A stretch of 64,000 nucleotides of DNA from assembly GCF_011386835.1 (NCBI RefSeq), contig NC_088804.1:34769549-34833548 (forward strand). Reading direction: 5' to 3'. A program made the translations under genes and the position numbers. The notes beneath the pieces were generated by a model, which was not told the DNA's origin, ran no database searches, and worked only from the letters and a program-made list of their open reading frames with translations. Below are positions 1-39,515 of the stretch, one piece after another; position 1 is the stretch's first letter; every line of letters starts with the position of its first letter. Source of the DNA: Chrysemys picta bellii (Eukaryota; Chordata; Testudines; Emydidae).

Positions 1-28717
<28,717 letters not shown>

Positions 28718-29585
28718 ACTCTCTCTCTCTTTAGCTTCTGACAAGAAGAAAAAGATTTTAAAAACAAAACCAGAAAATAAAACAACTTTTGGCTAATACC
28801 TGTAGAGCAGTGAGTTCTGGGACTTCACTTCTAGCAGTTGTGGTTGTGAGATAGAGGAGTCGCTGTGTGTGGGGGAGGGTGAACTGAGCATGCCCAGACC
28901 CTGCCTAATTCTTTCGGCTTTGTAATTTCAAAATCAACATAATTTAAATTGGAAAAAAAAAAGACTTTGTAGCAGCAAGAGGATTCTAAAGAGTGGGAAA
29001 AACCCCATCCTTTGTGGATTTTATTTGCCTTTGTGTTTTATGCTGTGCGGAGGAAAAAAACAGAATGCATCAATTTCTCATGGTTTTAATTGGGTTCCCT
29101 CAGCTGGAGTTCATCCATTAGGAACTCCTCCTCCTTCACCGTGTTTGTTCCAGGAAGGCAACCTATAAAACATCAAGAGAAGATAAAAAAACAACCCACA
29201 TGATTTGCACCTCTCCCTGTGTCCTTGCAATTGTTATGCAAAGTAATTTTGTTGTACATAAGATTTACATAATGCACCTATTTAAAAAAATGGTTCACAA
29301 ATAACAGGTCTGGGACCTGTCTTTTATTTATGAATTGTTAATCCTTTTACCTTTTTTTTTTTTTTTTGCATATAGTACTGTATTAACTAGTTTGCTGTCT
29401 TGGTTTTTTTTTTTTTTTAAGCCCTCCTTGAGGAATTGCCTGTTAGTAGTGCATACCGTACTATAATCTATCTCTGTGTCAGAACCCTCGCTCCACTGCA
29501 TTTCTGATTTAAAAATGCCTCTAACATCATGCAGTCAGAAGGAAAATATATAAAAAGAGGGGGTGAAGGGAGAGGCGCAGGTATT

Positions 29586-29591
29586 AATAAA
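29586..29591 (+). terminator. CMIP: Candidate proximal poly(A) signal AATAAA
   Basis: Canonical hexamer 868 bp after the CMIP stop. Use of this site would give a short 3' UTR. Confidence 0.4.
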
Positions 29592-30548
29592 AGACATAAA
29601 TTTCATTCCTGAAAGACTGAAATCTTTCTCTTAGCCTTTTCAAGCCATATCAGGGTTAGGCTTTGGGTGGGGGCAGGGAAACGGTGTCAGTCATTTTGCC
29701 AGTGAGCTATTTACAAAACTTGGTAAATTTCACAAGTCACCTCTGTCATTTTCTGTTTAAGTCCAATATTTCAAACAAAAGTTCTCCTGGAATTTCGTGC
29801 ATAAGCTTTTTCTTTCCCCCTTTCCTTTCATCATGCACGCATTGTTTTGCATGTTCCTCTTGGGAGAGTAAAAAATAACATTGTCGCTGATCTAATGGCT
29901 CTGCCCTGTCTGTACATGTGACCACTACTTTCCAAATCTCTTTTCTGCCCCCCCCCCTCCACAATTGCTTAAAAAATGATAAACAAAAATTGTGGTTTCT
30001 TTTATAAATATGCTGTTGGCTTTTTTTCATAATGAGCCTTTGTTGTACAGAGCAGCTTGGTTTTTTTTTAAATGTTTTCTTTCAGTTTAGCACTGTTATT
30101 TTATTCTTGAGCACCTCAAGATTTAACATACAGCCAATGTAATTTTTTTATATATAAATATATATAAATATATATATAATCTTCAATGGAAGCCAGGCTT
30201 TTGTTGCAGGGGTGGTTTGTTTGGGGGGCTTTTTATTTTATGGGCGGGGGGTTGTTTTTTTTTACTTTGTTGCTAGATAGATTACCCCTGCCCAAATATT
30301 CTTACCAAAAAAAAAAAAAAAAAAGAGAGAGAGAACAATTGGTTTAAGTCTTAACTCACTTAGTGTGCCAGGTATTTTTTTTCCTCTCAAATCCCAAACC
30401 TGTATAAGAACACAGCACGGGAAGAAAAGAATAAAAGAAATAAAAGAAAAATTATGCCAACGTTTTTCCTTAGCACTGTTGCTTTTACCAATGGTTTACT
30501 ACTGTTCTGTAGCTGTGTACAAAGAGATGTGAAATAATTTCAGGCAAA

Positions 30549-30554
30549 AATAAA
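30549..30554 (+). terminator. CMIP: Candidate distal poly(A) signal AATAAA
   Basis: Canonical hexamer followed about 30 bases later by a T/GT-rich stretch ('tttgtgctttttttgac'), the normal layout of a cleavage site. SINEs begin right after it. Confidence 0.6.
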
Positions 30555-30656
30555 CTGTAAGTGAATATCTTTTAGCTGCATGCTTTGTGCTTTTTTTGAC
30601 TAAAGCTCTCGCACTGGCTGGTGGCAGGGGAATATCTCTGATACTTCCAGGAGATG

Positions 30657-30912
30657 AAGAATGGCTTTGTGTTGAGGCACTGGACTGGGTCTTAGCAGAT
30701 CTGAGTTCAATAACCTGCTCTGCCACAAATTTCTTTGCCTCAGCTCCTGCTCTGGTAAGATAACACCTGTGTTGTCTATATATAAATTGTAAGCTTTTTG
30801 AGGTGGGGCAGTTTCTTATTCTGTGTATGTACAGCGCCTAACACAATGGAGCCTCACTCTCACTTTGGGCTTCTCAGCACTTCTGCAATAAAAACAATAA
30901 CAATAATAAAGG
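30657..30912 (+). repeat. tRNA-head SINE with L2-type tail
   Basis: Head-like 'ttgaggcactggactggg', body 'taacctgctctgccac', tail 'aaattgtaagctttttgagg' and 'tacagcgcctaacacaatgg', ending in (AAT)n. A shorter body than the other copies suggests an internal deletion. Confidence 0.75.
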
Positions 30913-30971
30913 TGATTGACATCAATAGAAGAGCCTAAGTAGATAGAACATAACCAGCAAGTCAAACTATA

Positions 30972-31182
30972 AGCTTAGAGCACTGTGCTGGGACTCAGGA
31001 GATGGGAGCTTCTATTCCCAGCTCTGCCACAGGTTTGCTAGGCGACCTTGGGCAAATCACTTCACCGGCTGCTTGTCTCAATTTCCTCATCTGTAAAATG
31101 GGGATAATGATACTGACCTCTTTTGTAAAGCGCTTTGAGATCTACTGATGCAAAGTGCTAGATAAGAGCTATGCAGTGGTGG
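30972..31182 (+). repeat. tRNA-head SINE
   Basis: 'gcttagagcactgtgctggg', 'ttcccagctctgccac', 'cttgggcaaatcacttcac', 'ctcatctgtaaaatggggat', 'gcgctttgagatctactga' in order. Confidence 0.85.
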
Positions 31183-31262
31183 TGTAGTTGTGTTGGTCCC
31201 AGGATGATATTACTTGGGCCAATAAAAGATATTACCTCACCCTCCTTGTCTCTCTATGTAAG
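31183..31262 (-). mobile_element. Penelope-like terminal fragment (second family)
   Basis: Contains 'gtagttgtgttggtcccagg' and 'ccaataaaagatattacctc', joined to 'accctccttgtctctct'. I recall this combination as a dispersed turtle/crocodilian repeat. It directly follows the SINE. The superfamily is an inference. Confidence 0.45.
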
Positions 31263-32761
31263 AGCTAGGCATTATTATAAGAATTAGAGGCTGCACTTAC
31301 ATTGCTTTGTTTTATTACTGGTCTTTGTATGGATTAGTCCTTGTGAAAGCTGACTGACCACTCTGGAGGCTGGGTGCAGCCCGAGAAGTAGTAGTGCCAG
31401 CTTTCCTCACAACCTCCAGCCTTAACCTGGGGGCGGGCCCTGTAGAGCTGAGAGGATAGTTAAGTCTCCATGCCGATTCAATCCTTGGCACCTCTAGTAG
31501 AACTGATTATCTGCTGAAGCATTCCTAATACACACACACGCAACTGTGGGCTGCTATCACAGGAGCAGCTGTATGGGTGGATTTTTGAGATGGGGGCACC
31601 ACACTGAGAGTGCCAAATTCAATTCACATAGGGCACCAGACAGCTTTTGGATGGAAACAACTTTCAGCTATTACCAACCTTGGTTGGCTTTGAATTGGTG
31701 ACTTATGGGTGACAGACTCACATATGAGTTCCCTAAGCCAACCATCCAGTCCCTAACCCAGGTCTTCTCTACACACACCTGGCAAATAGCTCCTGAGGGG
31801 CACTCAAAGCAGGGAGCCCTGGAAACACTGCGGCATTTCCGGCTCCAGAGCGCGCTGCTCATAAATTGGAGATAAGCTTCAGGAAAGCATCCAAAAGGAC
31901 TCTGATCCTGTGGAGATTTGCCCATCGTCGCAGATAACCCACCACACAGCGTGCGGGCAGGATGCGAGCAAAGCATCCAACCATGGCCTCACAAAGGCAG
32001 TGCCACGTCTAGACAATTATCAAACCCTTCTTGCCTCTAGTGAATCCGGCTTCCCCGCAGCCTCACTCTCCCCTCGGCTAGTGCTTCCAAGTTCCTTCCG
32101 AGTCAGTTACTGCTCAGAAAGGCCGTAAGAGCCGGGTGTGCAAACCTACCTTATTCCACAGCTCAGACTGTACACAACTGAAGAAGAGTGTTTTGAGAAT
32201 CGTCCCCCCTAACTGGGGAAGCACAGGCTGGACAGCGATGTACCGAAATGGAGAAATCGGACCTTCTCCTCTTCCCACTGAATAAATGGGAGCTTTGCTG
32301 TGGGCTTCGCTCTGTGACCCAAGAGTGGCCAACCCCTCCATCCATAAGCGCCATGAAAAAGACTTGCGGGAGGGTGGGGGTTGTGTGTTTGCAGATGGGA
32401 AAGGACTCGGGATTCATGCAGCTGTGGATGGGGGAGGGGCTGCATGTTTGCAGCTCGGTGGGGGGAGGCTGGTCCAGTGTTTCCAGTGGGGAGGTGGTGT
32501 CTACGAGGCTGTGTCTACCAGGATGTGGTGTGCTAGTGAGCTCCAGCTGGGGTGGGAGCTCATGGGGGGACCCTGCTGGGCGAATCCATGAAGCAGCATT
32601 TCAGAAAAGTTTCCCAAAACCCTTTCATCTCAAGGCAGCTGAAAGAGCAAACCCGGGGCGAGCAAAGCCAAGCTGCTGTGTGATGCGTTTTATAGTCCTC
32701 CCTGGCGATCTACTGGATCTGTTGGTCTCTGAGTGAAAGAAAGCCACACAGTCTAGCTGCC
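31263..32761. other. Intergenic stretch, nothing recognised
   Basis: Moderately GC-rich sequence with overlapping chance ORFs (the longest 162 codons at 32248-32736, of low-complexity Gly/Ser composition). I see no splice-bounded exon and no clear repeat. Confidence 0.5.
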
Positions 32762-32895
32762 AGAACCTAGTGACCTGAGCACTGGATGGGAGCCAGGAAC
32801 CCTGGTGTTCTGATCCATGCTCTGACAAAGCCTTGCTGGGCGGCCTTGGGGCAGGCATCTCCTGTCGCTGTCCCCATGGACTGTGCCAGAATTAG
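32762..32895 (+). repeat. SINE 5' part
   Basis: 'tgacctgagcactggatggg', 'gaaccctggtgttctgatcc' and 'ggcggccttggggcaggcat' are the tRNA-like head and body of the SINE. The 3' half is missing. Confidence 0.6.
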
Positions 32896-33894
32896 ACCCC
32901 ACGTTTCCTTCTCAGCCACCGGTCTAGCTCTGTAATCACTAGTAGGTGAGTATGCTGAGGGTGAGTGTAATCCTCCAAGTACCTTCCCCCTCACCCAGAT
33001 GTCCCTGCCTTTGCCTCTCCATCTCCTGGGAGAGCCCCCACACCAGACAGTGTGTGTCCTACTTACTCATGGGCTGGCCTGGCTTCACTGAGTCTCTCTG
33101 GGCTCATTACCCTGAGTCCCCAGGACCATCCTGCTGATGTAGACTCGCTTCCTTCCTGAGGGAACAGGTGGACCTGACAGCTCAGCTTGCGGGGGTGGGG
33201 AGGGATCCAACAGGGGCTAGGCAGTGTCACTCCAGCCTCACTACAGACAAGAGCCTAACCTGACTTTCCTTCTGGCTGCCCGGGATGACTTCCTAGCACA
33301 GTGACCCATAGCAGCTGCTCCCCAGTCCCAGTAGAAGTAGCCTGTCCCCAGAGGCCAGGGGAATTAGCTATAGTAGTTTCCTAAGGGAGAAAAGCAGCTG
33401 CAATTTCCCTCTGAAAGCTGGAATACGGGTGGTTATTTTCATAGGATTTCACTAACTGCTCCTCACACTTCTTTCCTTGGTAGGCTAGAGGAGAGCCCCA
33501 AGCTGGTGGCCTTACTCATCCTGCTCCTTCAACACGGTGCTGATGTGCAAAGCAGAATCTTACACGAGCATCTGAATAAAGCGTTTGCTTTTCTAAAGAG
33601 TGCAAAGTGCTGCTGGGCATGGCCACTTGTCTCACAAAGCGCCCGGGCAAAGGTGGCTTGGATTACAAACCATGTGCTTCACATACTGCGAGAAGACCAT
33701 TAGCTTATTAACAGCTCCAGCTTTTGCTGATTTAGAAAGGCGGCACATGCACCCAGATTTCAGCAGCCTGAACTGCCTCGCTGGCATTTTGAGAAGATGG
33801 AAATGTGGCTATCACATGCCGGAGCCTAAGGACTCAGGAGAGTCAAGGCAGTGTACTGCTATCTAGGAGACTTTTACCAAACTGGTAATATTCA

Positions 33895-33946
33895 CTAGTA
33901 GACAGAACAAAAGGCTGGGAATCCTGAGACCTGGGTTTTATATTCC

Positions 33947-33990
<44 letters not shown>

Positions 33991-34115
33991 CTTTGAGCAA
34001 GTCACTTCTCTATGTACCTCAGTTTCCCTATTTGAAGAATAAATGATTTCCCCCCCCCCCTTTTTTTTTTTATAAAGCGCTTTCAGACCAGTAATTGCTC
34101 ATTCATGATGATTCA
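33895..34115 (+). repeat. SINE interrupted by a (TG)n(AG)n microsatellite
   Basis: 'gggaatcctgagacctgggt' is the SINE body. The microsatellite occupies 33949-33990, then the SINE resumes with 'gagcaagtcacttctctatg' and 'cctcagtttccctatttg', and ends with 'taaagcgctttcagacc'. Confidence 0.75.
33949..33990 (+). repeat. (TG)n(AG)n compound microsatellite
   Basis: About 14 TG units followed by seven AG units inside a SINE. Confidence 0.9.
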
Positions 34116-34647
34116 TCTCTTTCCCCCAGGCTGGCAAGTCAAATAAAAACCAAAAGAAGCTAGAATGATGACAAATCTGTAATTAAACGGAGGGATATCT
34201 GTGGTCTCGATAACTTTTCAGTAGTCATGTCTGTGCAAGTTGCCTTTGGCATCCAGCCAGTGACAACAGCAAAGAAACTATCTTAGAACTTTCCAGTGAT
34301 CACACCAGGTTAGTTATTGTCAGATCTGGCAAATAGTGGGAGGGTTGTGCAAATGGACTCATCAGAGCTGACATCGCGCACAGCTCTTATTGATGAGATT
34401 TCCGGCTGGTGTTAGCACTGCATTCTGCCTCCTTAAAATTCCCTCTGCAGTTTCAGTTGGGTATGGTTGTGACGTGATTCATAGTCTTTATAGAAATATG
34501 CTTATGATTTGAATATGACATAACTAAGATATATTTTCTGCAAGATGGCTCATGTTAAGATATCATTGGAAGAGTTATAATTTACCAAATGTGATTATCC
34601 AATTTGTCTACATGTATCATTTTTGTATCTGGAGTTAGGAATATTGA
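34116..34647. other. Non-coding stretch, nothing recognised
   Basis: AT-rich single-copy-looking sequence between a SINE and a MITE. Confidence 0.5.
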
Positions 34648-34950
34648 CTATGGCTTGGTCTACACTACCCCCCCTAATTCGAACTAAGGTACGCAACTTC
34701 AGCTACGTGAATAACGTAGCTGAAGTTCGAAGTACCTTAGTTCGAATTAGTTCAAACTTACCTTGGTCCACACTCGGCAGGCAGGCTCCCCCGTCGACTC
34801 CGCGGTACTCCTCTCGGCGAGCTGGAGTACCGCAGTCGACGGCGAGCACTTCCGGGTTCGACTTATCGCGTCCAGACTAGACGCGATAAGTCGAACCCAG
34901 AAGTTCGATTTCCAGCCGTCGAACTTGCGGGTAAGTGTAGCCAAGGCCTA
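34648..34950 (+). mobile_element. Multi-hairpin MITE (PIF/Harbinger-like), copy 2
   Basis: Element 34651-34947 is flanked by CTA on both sides. Its ends are TGGCTTGGTCTACACTA and ...TGTAGCCAAGGC. It contains at least three stem-loops: 'aattcgaactaaggtac' with its inverse (34676-34747), a GTCGAC hairpin (34792-34842), and 'gggttcgacttatcgcgtc' with its inverse (34854-34903). Same family as 9587-9843. The start resembles the end of the Harbinger element 175 bp away (GGGTATGTCTACACTAC). Confidence 0.8.
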
Positions 34951-35518
34951 AGTAACAAAGGCTTCCCGCCTTATGTAAATTCAATTTAAGGCTGGGGACG
35001 GGGAGTAAGGCAAACAGGACTCTTCTCCATTGCCTTCCTGCCCAAGAAGAAAGACAGCTGAAAGTACCTGAAGAGACAAAGGAACTGAGCGGCAGGAAAG
35101 GCAAGGGCTGAGTCCAGACTAAGGGTATGTCTACACTACGAAATTAGGTCGAATTTATAGAAATCGGTTTTATACAGTCGATTGTGTGTGTCCCCACATA
35201 AAATGCTCTAAGTGCATTAAGTCGGTGGACCGCGTCCACAGTACCGAGGCTAGCGTTGACTTCCGGAGCATTGCACTGTGGGTAGCTATCCCACAATTCC
35301 CACAGTCTCCGCTGCCCATTGGAATTCTGGGTTGAGATCCCAATGCCTGATGATGCAAAAACAGTGTCGCGGGGGGGGTTGGGTACATGTCATCAGGCCC
35401 CTCCCCCTCCGTCAGAGCAATGGCAGACAATCGATTCGCACCTTTTTACCTGGGTTACCTGTGCAGACAACATACCAAGGCAAGCATGGAGCCTGCTCAG
35501 CTCAGCTCACCGTCACCA

Positions 35519-35910
35519 TATGTCATCTGGGTGCCGGCAGACGTGGTACTGCATTGCTACACAGCAGCAGCTAATTGCCTTTTGGCAGTAGACGGTGCAG
35601 TACGACTGGTAGCCGTCATCGGCTATCTGGGTGCTGGCAGACGTGGGGCTGCATTGCTATACAGCAGCAGCTCCTTGCTTTTTGGCAGTAGATGGTGTAT
35701 TACGATTGATATCCATCATCGTCATATTCCTCAGTGAGTTCGATCAGAGGCACCTGGGCAGACACGTTTTGTCTCCTGGAGACTCAGTCCTGCCGGCAGT
35801 CCTATTGAACCATCTTGACAATGATGGCTAGCAGTCGTAGTACAGCATCTTCTGCCAAGCACCCAGAAGATGCCGATGGCTATCAGTCATGCTGCACCGT
35901 CTGCTGCCAG
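35519..35910. repeat. Subterminal tandem and inverted repeats of the Harbinger element
   Basis: Two direct copies with a period of 100 bp start near 35527 and 35627 (shared blocks 'ctgggtgccggcagacgtgg', 'acagcagcagct', 'ggcagtagacggtg'). Two inverted, shorter copies follow at about 35823-35866 and 35867-35910 (blocks 'ggctagcagtcgtagtacag' and 'ctatcagtcatgctgcaccg'). Such arrays near transposon ends can be transposase-binding sites. Confidence 0.65.
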
Positions 35911-37413
35911 CTTAAGATGTAAAAAATAGATGGACCAGATTTGTTCTGTATTCATTTGCTTCCCTCTCCCTCCGTGAAATCAACGGCCTGCTAAACCCAG
36001 GGTTTTAAGTTCAATCTTTGGGGGGGCCATTCTGTGTGACAGTTGTTTGTGTTTCTCCCTGATGCACAGCCACCTTTGTTGATTTTAATTCCCTGTACCT
36101 GTAAGCCATGTCGTCACTCGCCCCTCCCTCTCTCTGTCAGACAATAGTTTCGTGCCTTTTTTCAGCCCAGACGCCATAGCACTGGGATGATGGAGCCCGC
36201 TCAGATCACCGCGGCAATTATGAGCACTATGAACACCACGCGCATTGTCCTGGAGTATATGCAGAGCCAGAACATGCCAAAGCAAAACTTGGCGAGGAGG
36301 CGATTGCAGCGATTGCAGCACAGCGACGAGAGTGATGAGGAAATTGACATGGACATAGACCTCTCACAAAGTACAGGCCCCAGCAATGTGCAAATCATGG
36401 TGTTACTGGGGCAGGTTCATGGTGTGGAATGCCGATTCTGGGCCTGGGAAACAAGCACAGACTGGTGGGACCGCATTGTGTTGCAGGTGTGGGACGATTC
36501 CCAGTGGCTGCGAAACTTTCGCATGCGTAAGGGCACTTTCATGGAACTTTGTGACTTGCTTTCCCCTGCCCTGAAGTGCCAGAATACCAGGATGAGAGCA
36601 GCCCTCACAGTTGAGAAGCGATTGGCAATAGCCCTATGGAAGCTTGCAACGCCAGACAGCTACTGGTCAGTCGGGAATCAATTTGGAGTGGACAAATCTA
36701 CTGTGGGGGCTGCTGTGATCCAAGTAGCCAACGCAATCAAAGATCTGCTGATATCAAGGGTAGTGACTCTGGGAAACGTGCAGATCATAGTGGATGACTT
36801 TGCTGCAATGGGATTCCCAAACTGTGTTGGGGCGATAGACGGGATCCATATCCCTATCTTGTCACCGGAGCAACAAGCCACCGAGTACATAAACCACAAG
36901 GAGTACTTTTCAATGCTGCTGCAAGCCCTGGTGGATCACAAGGGACGTTTCACCAACATCAACGTGGGATGACCGGGAAAGGTACATGATGCTCACGTCT
37001 TCAGGAACTCACGTCTGTTTCAAAAGCTGGAGGAAGGGACTTCCTTCCCGGACCAGAAAATAACTGTTGGGGATGTTGAAATGCCTATCGTTATCCTTGG
37101 GGTCCCAGCCTACCCCTTAATGCCATGGCTCATGAAGCCGTACACAGGCAGCCTGGACAGTAGTCAGGACCTGTTCAACTATAGGCTTAGCAAGTGCTGA
37201 ATGGTGGTGGAATGTGCATTTGGACGTTTAAAAGCGCGCTGGCGCAGTTTACTGACTCGGATAGACTTCAGCGAAGCCAATATTCCAATTGTTATTGCTA
37301 CTTCTGTGCACTCCACAATATCTGTGAGAGTAAGGGGGAGACAGTTATGGTGGGGTGGGAGGTTGAGGCAAATCGCCTGGCTGCTGATTATGCGCAGCCA
37401 GACACAGGGCGGT

Positions 37414-38682
37414 TAGAAGAGTACAACAGTCAGCATGGATTCACGAAGGGGAAGTCGTGCCTGACTAACCTAATTGCCTTCTATGATGAGATAACTGGGC
37501 TGTGGATGAGAGGAAAGCAGTGGATGTGTTATTCCTTGACTTTAGCAAAGCTTTTGATACTGTCTCCCACAGTATTCTTGCCGCCAAGTTAAAGAAGTAT
37601 GGGCTGGATGAATGGACTGTAAGGTGGATAGAAAGCTGGCAAGATCGTCAGGCTGAATGGGTAGTGATCAATGGCTCCATGTCTAGTTGGCAGCCGGTTT
37701 CAAGTGGAGTGCCCCAAGGGTCGGTCCTGGGGCCGGTTTTGTTTAATATCTTTATTAATGATCTGGAGGATGGTGTGGACTGCACTCTCAGCAAGTTTGC
37801 AGATGACACTAAACTAGGAGGCGTGGTAGATACACTAGAGGGTAGGGATCGGATACAGAGGGACCTAGACAAATTAGAGGATTGGGCCAAAAAAAACCTG
37901 ATGAGGTTCAACAAGGACAAGTGCAGAGTCCTGCACTTAGGACGGAAGAATCCCATGCACTGCTACAGACTAGGGACCGAATGGCTAGGTAGCAGTTCTG
38001 CAGAAAAGGACGTAGGGGTCACAGTGGACGAGAAGCTGGATATGAGTCAACAGTGTGCTCTTGTTGCCAAGAAGGCTAGCGGCATTTTGGGCTGTATAAG
38101 TAGGGGCATTGTCAGCAGATCGAGGAACTTGATCGTTCCCCTTTATTCGACATTGGTGAGGCCTCATCTGGAATACTGTGTCCAGTTTTGGGCCCCACAC
38201 TACAAGAAGGAGGTGGAAAAATTGGAAAGAGTCCAGCAGAGGGCAACAAAAATGATTAGGGGTCTGGAGCACATGACTTATGAGGAGAGGCTGAGGGAAC
38301 TGGGATTGTTTAGTCTCCAGAAGAGAAGAATGAGGGGGGATTTGATAGCAGCCTTCAACTACCTGAAGAGGGGTTCCAAAGAGGATGGAGCTCGGCTGTT
38401 CTCAGTGGTGGCAGATGACAGAACAAGGAGCAATGGTCTCAAGTTGCAGTGGGGGAGGTCCAGGTTGGATATCAGGAAAAACTATTTCACTAGGAGGGTG
38501 GTGAAACACTGGAATGCGTTACCTAGGGAGGTGGTGGAGTCTCCTTCCTTGGAGGTTTTTAAGGCCCAGCTTGACAAAGCCCTGGCTGGGATGATTTAGC
38601 TGGAAATTGGTCCTGCTTTGAGCACGGGGTTGGACTAGATGACCTCTTGAGGTCCCTTCCAACTCTGATATTCTATGATTCT
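37414..38682 (+). mobile_element. CR1 LINE, 5'-truncated, nested in the Harbinger transposase
   Basis: Begins in the RT domain (YNSQHGFTKGKSCLTNL) and runs to the CR1 tail 'gatattctatgattct' at 38682. It is flanked by AGGGCGGT (37406-37413) and AGGGCGCGGT (38683-38692), an imperfect target duplication. The transposase frame resumes directly after it. The 3' end and the RT blocks are well preserved, so this is a fairly young copy, younger than the Harbinger insertion. Confidence 0.92.
37502..38599 (+). pseudogene. CR1 ORF2 reverse transcriptase, C-terminal 365 codons
   Basis: Open frame with the blocks [17 protein letters not shown] (first catalytic Asp), [30 protein letters not shown] (catalytic FADD, near 37795) and the C-terminal [20 protein letters not shown] and [15 protein letters not shown] blocks, ending DKALAGMI then stop. 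A one-base deletion near 37498-37501 separates it from the in-frame upstream part (37415-37500). The endonuclease and ORF1 are absent, so it is dead on arrival. Confidence 0.88.
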
Positions 38683-39012
38683 AGGGCGCGGTGCGCATCA
38701 GAGAAGCTTTGAAAACCAGTTTTGTGACTAGCCAGGCCACGGTGTGAAACTTGTTTGTTTCTCCTTGATGAACCTTCCCCTCCCCCCCCACCCCGGTTCA
38801 CTCTACTTCCCTGTAAACTAACCACCCTCCCCTCCCCCCTTCGAGCACCGCTTGCAGAGGCAATAAAGTCATTGTTACTTCACATTCATGCATTCTTTAT
38901 TAATTCATCACACAACTAGGGGGATAACTGCCAAGGTAGCCTGGGAGGGTTGGGGAAGGAGGGAAGGAAAAGGGAAGGAAAAGGACACACTGCAGTTTAA
39001 AACTTTAAAACT

Positions 39013-39515
39013 TTAAGACTTATTGAAGGCCAGCCTTCCAATGCTCGGGCAATCATCTGGGGTGGAGTGGCTGGATGGCCGGAGGCCCCCCCACTGCGTT
39101 CTTGGGCGTCTGGCTGAGGAGGCTATGGAACTTGGGGAGGAGGGCTGTTGGTTACACAGGGGCTGTAGCAGTGGTCTCTGCTCCTGCTGCCTTTCCTGCA
39201 GCTCAACCATATGCTGGAGCATATCAGTTTGATGCTTCAGCAGCCGGAGCATCGACTCTTGCCTTCTGTCAGCAAGCTGACGCCACCTATCCTCTTCAGC
39301 CTGCCACTTGCTCTCTTCAGCCCTCGATTCAGCCCACCACCTCTCCTCTCGTTCATATTGTGCTTTTTTGCACTCTGACATTGACTGCCTCCACGCATTC
39401 TGCTGTGTTCTGTCAGCCTGGGAGGACATCTGGAGCTCAGAGAACATATCATCCCGAGTCCACCATTTTCTCCTTCTAATCTTCACTAGCCTCTGTGAAG
39501 GAGAAACATTTACAG
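39013..39515 (-). pseudogene. Harbinger second ORF (Myb/SANT-like protein), last exon
   Basis: On the minus strand an acceptor (TTCTCCTCCACCAG) ends at 39516. The frame then reads VNVSPSQRLVKIRRRK, WWTRDDMFSELQMSS, a Trp/Glu/Arg-rich coiled-coil stretch (REERWWAESRAEESKWQAEE) and a Gln-rich LLKHQTDMLQHMVELQERQQ segment, ending at a stop beside 39013. PIF/Harbinger elements carry a second gene for a Myb/trihelix DNA-binding partner that brings the transposase to the nucleus and the ends. The Myb exon that should precede it (higher coordinates) is not found. Confidence 0.75.

Larger units (their letters stand above)
28718..30580 (+). other. CMIP: CMIP 3' untranslated region
   Basis: Follows the stop codon with no intron signal. 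T-rich, with runs of T at 29353 and 29406, an (AT)n tract near 30150-30180 and poly-A at 30307. Candidate poly(A) signals AATAAA lie at 29586, 30430, 30439 and 30549. The last one, followed by 'tgctttgtgcttttttt', is the likeliest end of the transcript. The end coordinate is an estimate. Confidence 0.75.
36187..38747 (+). pseudogene. HARBI1-like DDE transposase, broken by stops, a frameshift and a nested LINE
   Basis: From ATG 36187 the frame runs 261 codons and stops at TGA 36970, where the family has Trp (NVGW). It then continues in frame to a second TGA at 37198 and a frameshift near 37300. The first catalytic Asp is present (VGAIDG, codon 36838). The second is replaced by Val (GTC at 37102, in LGVPAYPL where the family has LGDPAYPL). 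The Glu is kept (VVECAFGRLK, codon 37210). The last 18 codons (VRIREALKTSFV... to TGA 38745) lie beyond the CR1 insertion. A family transposase normally forms nicks and joins at terminal repeats in the nucleus. This copy cannot. Confidence 0.85.

Noticed and set aside
32248..32736. 162-codon ORF downstream of CMIP
   Set aside because: Gly/Ser/Trp-rich chance frame overlapped by others of equal quality. No recognisable domain and no splice context.
35480..35760. Tandem repeats considered as a CRISPR-like array
   Set aside because: Only two 100 bp direct units without spacers of constant length, inside a eukaryotic DNA transposon.
36187..36972. 261-codon ORF as a host HARBI1 gene
   Set aside because: It sits behind a transposon terminal repeat, has stops, a lost catalytic Asp and a nested LINE, so it is an element copy and not the domesticated single-copy gene.
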